NCBI RefSeq assembly: GCF_000422865.1
Contig: NZ_KE383937.1
Span: 127,986 to 191,985 of the forward strand
From: Oceanospirillum maris DSM 6286
GTDB taxonomy: Bacteria > Pseudomonadota > Gammaproteobacteria > Pseudomonadales > Halomonadaceae
DNA length: 64,000 nt
Direction: 5' to 3'
The position numbers and the translations under genes are program-made. Of the stretch, positions 60,758-64,000 are shown piece by piece; within the stretch, counting starts at the first letter, position 1; each line of letters begins with the position of its first letter. Under the pieces are notes generated by a model. It worked only from the letters and a program-made list of their open reading frames with translations. It had not been told where the DNA came from and did no database searches.

Positions 60758-63685
60758 ATGACTCGGCTAAAAGATATCTTCAGCCAGCGGCGGTTAATGA
60801 TTTTTTTTCTACTGTTTACCAGTTTGCATACGATGGCGGCGACACCTCTAGCGGACTATTTTATTGAGACGTGGACTTCACGGGATGGCCTTCCCCACAA
60901 TAGTATTAATGCGATAGCTCAAACTGATGATGGTTACTTATGGTTTGCTACTTGGGAAGGTGTGGCCCGCTATAACGGGTTGGATTTTAAACTTTTCACC
61001 CGTGGCAATGATACTTTTATGAAAGACTCCGGCGTGAAATCCCTGGTTGCCTTGGCAGATAATCATCTTTTAGTGGCCGGAGCCAGAGGCAGTGTTGCCG
61101 AACGACAGGGGCTTCTTTGGCGAGGCCATGAAAGCGCTAACAATCTGGTGAATCACACTTTAATTGATCAGCAGGGAAATTTATGGTTAGCCATTGAAGG
61201 TAAGGGTGTGCAGTTCCGGCCCTTACTGAGTAATGGCCAGTTTGGCCCAATACAGTGGAAGCTCAATATAGGCAGTTATCGGTTGGCTGAAAGCCCTGAT
61301 GGTGTGATCTATGTCGGAACAGAAAAAGGTCTTTACCAACTTGAGGCTCAATCGGATAACCCTCAGCAACTTACGGCATCTCATTTTCAGCGAGTTTACT
61401 ATCTCAGTTTCAACCACAATCAAACGTTATTATTAGCCACAGATCGTGGGGCATGGTATTGGGACAAGGGAAAAGCGACTCTAATCACTCCGCAGCTGGC
61501 TGACTTAACCGTCACCGTGATCGAGCAAGATCGAGAAGGTCAGCTCTGGCTTGGCACGATTAATAAAGGTATCGCCAGATTACAAAACCAGCAGCTAGAG
61601 TTCTTGGATATTAGCGAAGGCTTACCCAATAACCGGGTGCTATCCTGGTTAGAAGACTTAGAGGGTAGTATCTGGGTTGGAACAAATGGTGGTGTTATTC
61701 GATTACGCAAAGCGCCGTTTATCTCTATTACTCAACAAAAGGGGTTGATCGGGGACTATGTCCGCACATTGTTAGCGTTAGATGATGGTGAGGTGCTAGT
61801 TGGTTCAAGTAATGGCCTTAGCTTGCTAAAAAAAGGGCAGGCTCAAAGTGCGTTATCACCGGATGCAACAGCCTTAGCTAACCGTCATCACGCAAACTTA
61901 TCCGTGCTTAGTTTAGCTTCGGACTTTAATGGTGGCGCATGGGTTGGCACCTATCAGCGCGGTTTATTCCACTGGTCTGCGGGACAACTTACCCCTGTCT
62001 GGGATGAAAGCAACGGCCTTGCCAGTAATGAGATTCGCGCTATTTTGCCTGATCGTCAGGGAAATCTTTGGTTGGGCACGCCTAATGGCCTTGTTCGACG
62101 ATCTAAAGAAGGCCTCGTTCAGCATTTCACCAAGAGCAACTCACCGTTACCCGGTAATTTTGTCATGGCATTGACCGAAGACGACCAAGGGCAGATCTGG
62201 GTAGGTACTGGCGTTGGTGTTAGCTATATTAAAGATAATCACTGGCAGAAACTGGATTTACCCGCAGAGGAAGGAGCCGAATACGCCTTTGGCTTTTACT
62301 GTGAACCTGGGTACGTCTGGTTGGCAACGGATCGAGGTATTGCTCGATTCTCACAGCTGGACCATTCCATACAGATGCTAGGGCGCAAAAATGGCTTGCC
62401 CAATGATAAGTTTTTTCAAATTCTAGCGGATAATCAGGGGCATTTTTGGCTTTCGAGTAACCGTGGTATTTGGCGCATTCAACGGCAAGAAGTTGATCGA
62501 GTGCTTGATGGAAAGCAGGCGCTTATCAGCTTCGAGCACTTTAGTGAAGCAAATGGTATGGCCAGTAGCCAGGCCAATGGCGGCTCTAATCCTGCGGCCA
62601 TTCGGTTACCAGATGATCAGCTTCTTTTTGCAACAGCCAAAGGTGTGGCTAATCTTCTACCGAGCCGTTTAAGCCGAGGCAATAAATACTCTGTTCCCAT
62701 TGTATTGGAATCTGTTTTATTTGATAGCCAGCAGATTAATCCCGATCAACAGAAAGAAGTCCCCGCAGAAGTGCATAGGGTGCAGTTTCGTTATGTTGGC
62801 TTAAGCTATGTGATGTCAAGTCAGCTGCAGTACCGTACCAAGCTTGAGGGGTTTGACTCCCAATGGGCGTATCGAGGACAAAGTAATCAGGCGGAATATA
62901 CCAATTTACCCCCTGGAAACTATCGTTTTAGAGTCAGCGTTCGCTACCCTTACGGTAAATGGCACGATACTGATGTTTTGTATGACTTTAAGGTTGCGCC
63001 TAAGTTTTGGCAACGCCCTGAAGTCATATTGGCTAGCATGTTACTGGTTTTACTTCTTATCGGTGGTGCCGTTTACTGGCGAATCAGAAGTTTACGGCGC
63101 TTTGCTCTTAAGCTTGAGTACAAAGTTGCAGAGCAAACGCAGGAGCTGCTTAGCCAGGCAGATGCGCTGCGGGCTCAGTCACAGGAGTTTGAGCGCTTAG
63201 CTCAAGAAGATAGCCTAACCTTGTTAGCGAACCGTCGCGCCTTCAACCGCAGTATTGAAAAACAGTTTAACCACTGCAAAGCCAACAACCAGCTATTATC
63301 TGTTGCCATCTTAGATATTGATCATTTTAAACGGGTTAATGACGACTACTCGCATCTTGTGGGGGATCAGGCGATTAAAGCGGTGGCCAAGGTACTTAAA
63401 ACGCACCATGACTACCAAAATATTGCGCGCTGGGGTGGTGAAGAGTTTACGGCTTTGTATTTAGGGCCTGCCAGCGAAGCTTATATTCATTTTGAACAGC
63501 TCAGACGCGAACTTGCGAATACCGATTTCAGTGATATTGCAGAAGGCCTGACCATCACGGTCAGTATTGGCGTAGCAGACAGTCAACACATGGCGCACTA
63601 TGATGACATTTTGACGGCAGCCGACCATGCTCTACTGAAGGCAAAACAGAATGGACGAAACCGCGTGATCATTCACCAAACATGA
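60758..63685 (+). CDS. Two-component-type beta-propeller receptor with GGDEF domain
   Basis: 975 residues. A signal peptide, a long periplasmic beta-propeller of Reg_prop repeats (about 30-650; units such as GLPHNSINAIAQTDDGYLWF and DRQGNLWLGTPNGLVR), a Y_Y_Y domain (about 670-755), one membrane helix (about 762-785), a coiled coil and a GGDEF domain (about 810-975) with active GGEEF. It should sense a periplasmic signal and make cyclic di-GMP. It follows the CRISPR array with a gap of about 110 bases and is not a cas gene. Confidence 0.93.
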   Translation: MTRLKDIFSQRRLMIFFLLFTSLHTMAATPLADYFIETWTSRDGLPHNSINAIAQTDDGYLWFATWEGVARYNGLDFKLFTRGNDTFMKDSGVKSLVALADNHLLVAGARGSVAERQGLLWRGHESANNLVNHTLIDQQGNLWLAIEGKGVQFRPLLSNGQFGPIQWKLNIGSYRLAESPDGVIYVGTEKGLYQLEAQSDNPQQLTASHFQRVYYLSFNHNQTLLLATDRGAWYWDKGKATLITPQLADLTVTVIEQDREGQLWLGTINKGIARLQNQQLEFLDISEGLPNNRVLSWLEDLEGSIWVGTNGGVIRLRKAPFISITQQKGLIGDYVRTLLALDDGEVLVGSSNGLSLLKKGQAQSALSPDATALANRHHANLSVLSLASDFNGGAWVGTYQRGLFHWSAGQLTPVWDESNGLASNEIRAILPDRQGNLWLGTPNGLVRRSKEGLVQHFTKSNSPLPGNFVMALTEDDQGQIWVGTGVGVSYIKDNHWQKLDLPAEEGAEYAFGFYCEPGYVWLATDRGIARFSQLDHSIQMLGRKNGLPNDKFFQILADNQGHFWLSSNRGIWRIQRQEVDRVLDGKQALISFEHFSEANGMASSQANGGSNPAAIRLPDDQLLFATAKGVANLLPSRLSRGNKYSVPIVLESVLFDSQQINPDQQKEVPAEVHRVQFRYVGLSYVMSSQLQYRTKLEGFDSQWAYRGQSNQAEYTNLPPGNYRFRVSVRYPYGKWHDTDVLYDFKVAPKFWQRPEVILASMLLVLLLIGGAVYWRIRSLRRFALKLEYKVAEQTQELLSQADALRAQSQEFERLAQEDSLTLLANRRAFNRSIEKQFNHCKANNQLLSVAILDIDHFKRVNDDYSHLVGDQAIKAVAKVLKTHHDYQNIARWGGEEFTALYLGPASEAYIHFEQLRRELANTDFSDIAEGLTITVSIGVADSQHMAHYDDILTAADHALLKAKQNGRNRVIIHQT

Positions 63686-63906
63686 TGGTCGCTCTATTGT
63701 AACCGCTCACTGGATGAAAGAGGAGTTGCAAGGAAAGCGTGAGTGTAGAGAGTTCCTGTCACAGCTCGTGACTTTGAACCAAAAAAATGGCTCTTTAAAA
63801 ATAAGTAATAAAAACAGCGGGTTACATTGAGACTAAAAATAAAGGTATTTATTGGTATTTTTATCTAAGTCTTTGTTGTAACTATTCTTTGTGGTAAATT
63901 TTTATT
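63686..63906 (+). promoter_or_regulatory. Probable leader of the I-F CRISPR array
   Basis: No gene is seen in these 221 bases. The last 100 are strongly A/T-rich and run directly into the first I-F repeat, as leaders do. Confidence 0.6.
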
Positions 63907-64000
63907 GTTCACCGCCACATAGGCGGCTTAGAAAAACTTTACCCGTCCACGGCGGCATCGTGGCGGGTTCACCGCCACATAGGCGGCTTAGAAATGCCGG
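63907..64000 (+). CRISPR. Type I-F CRISPR array, beginning only
   Basis: 28-base repeats at 63907-63934 and 63967-63994 are identical, with the core CACCGCCACATAGGCGGCTT and the ending TAGAAA, with a 32-base spacer between them. The stem CCGCC/GGCGG with a 5-base loop matches the I-F form CTGCC/GGCAG by compensatory change, and the opening GTTCA and ending TTAGAAA are diagnostic. The second spacer is cut by the window edge. Confidence 0.9.

Overview
The window looks like a chromosomal segment of a marine gammaproteobacterium, most likely in or near the Oceanospirillales. The evidence is a gammaproteobacterial core block (dnaX, ybaB, recR, rnd, ycgL, ycgN), a short 4.5S-type SRP RNA, several GGDEF proteins, LysR regulators and a giant type I-secreted adhesin. 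The genus cannot be fixed from sequence alone. No tRNA, rRNA or transposase gene was seen.

Layout. 1-4846: an OprC-like copper TonB receptor (cut by the window edge), an unknown multipass membrane protein, a YceI protein and a LysR regulator. 4888-10171: an ABC exporter, a YhhQ queuosine-precursor transporter whose leader carries a good preQ1-I riboswitch candidate, a Tll0287-like haem protein and a zinc-ribbon/PAS/GGDEF protein. 10303-17587: small metabolic and stress genes (GFA, LOG, BOF, OYE, YghU-type GST, hydrolase) and the SRP RNA ffs. 18075-39759: a type I secretion and adhesion locus, consisting of a lipoprotein TolC homologue with a long C-terminal extension, a LuxR-HTH/ATPase regulator, a fused double ABC transporter, an HlyD adaptor, a ~3690-residue repetitive adhesin and an OmpA-like protein. 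39903-44943: a PepSY/response-regulator/histidine-kinase operon, a PAS-GGDEF protein and a small MscS-like channel. 45103-50343: dnaX with an apparent programmed frameshift cassette, ybaB, recR, rnd, ycgL, ycgN. 50712-60646: a complete type I-E CRISPR-Cas locus (cas3, cse1, cse2, cas7, cas5, cas6e, cas1, cas2, array). 60758-63685: a periplasmic propeller/GGDEF receptor. 63907 to the edge: the first two repeats of a second array with a type I-F repeat.

How the parts fit. In the secretion locus the regulator, transporter and adaptor genes are translationally coupled, and the adhesin follows directly, so the four secretion genes and the substrate probably act as one export unit. The OmpA-like protein follows the adhesin after a strong terminator. 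Three diguanylate cyclases in the window fit an adhesion lifestyle, but no LapD/LapG pair is present to link c-di-GMP to adhesin release. The I-E system looks intact, with spacers added next to cas2 and decayed repeats at the far end. The adjacent I-F array implies that two CRISPR systems meet at this locus.
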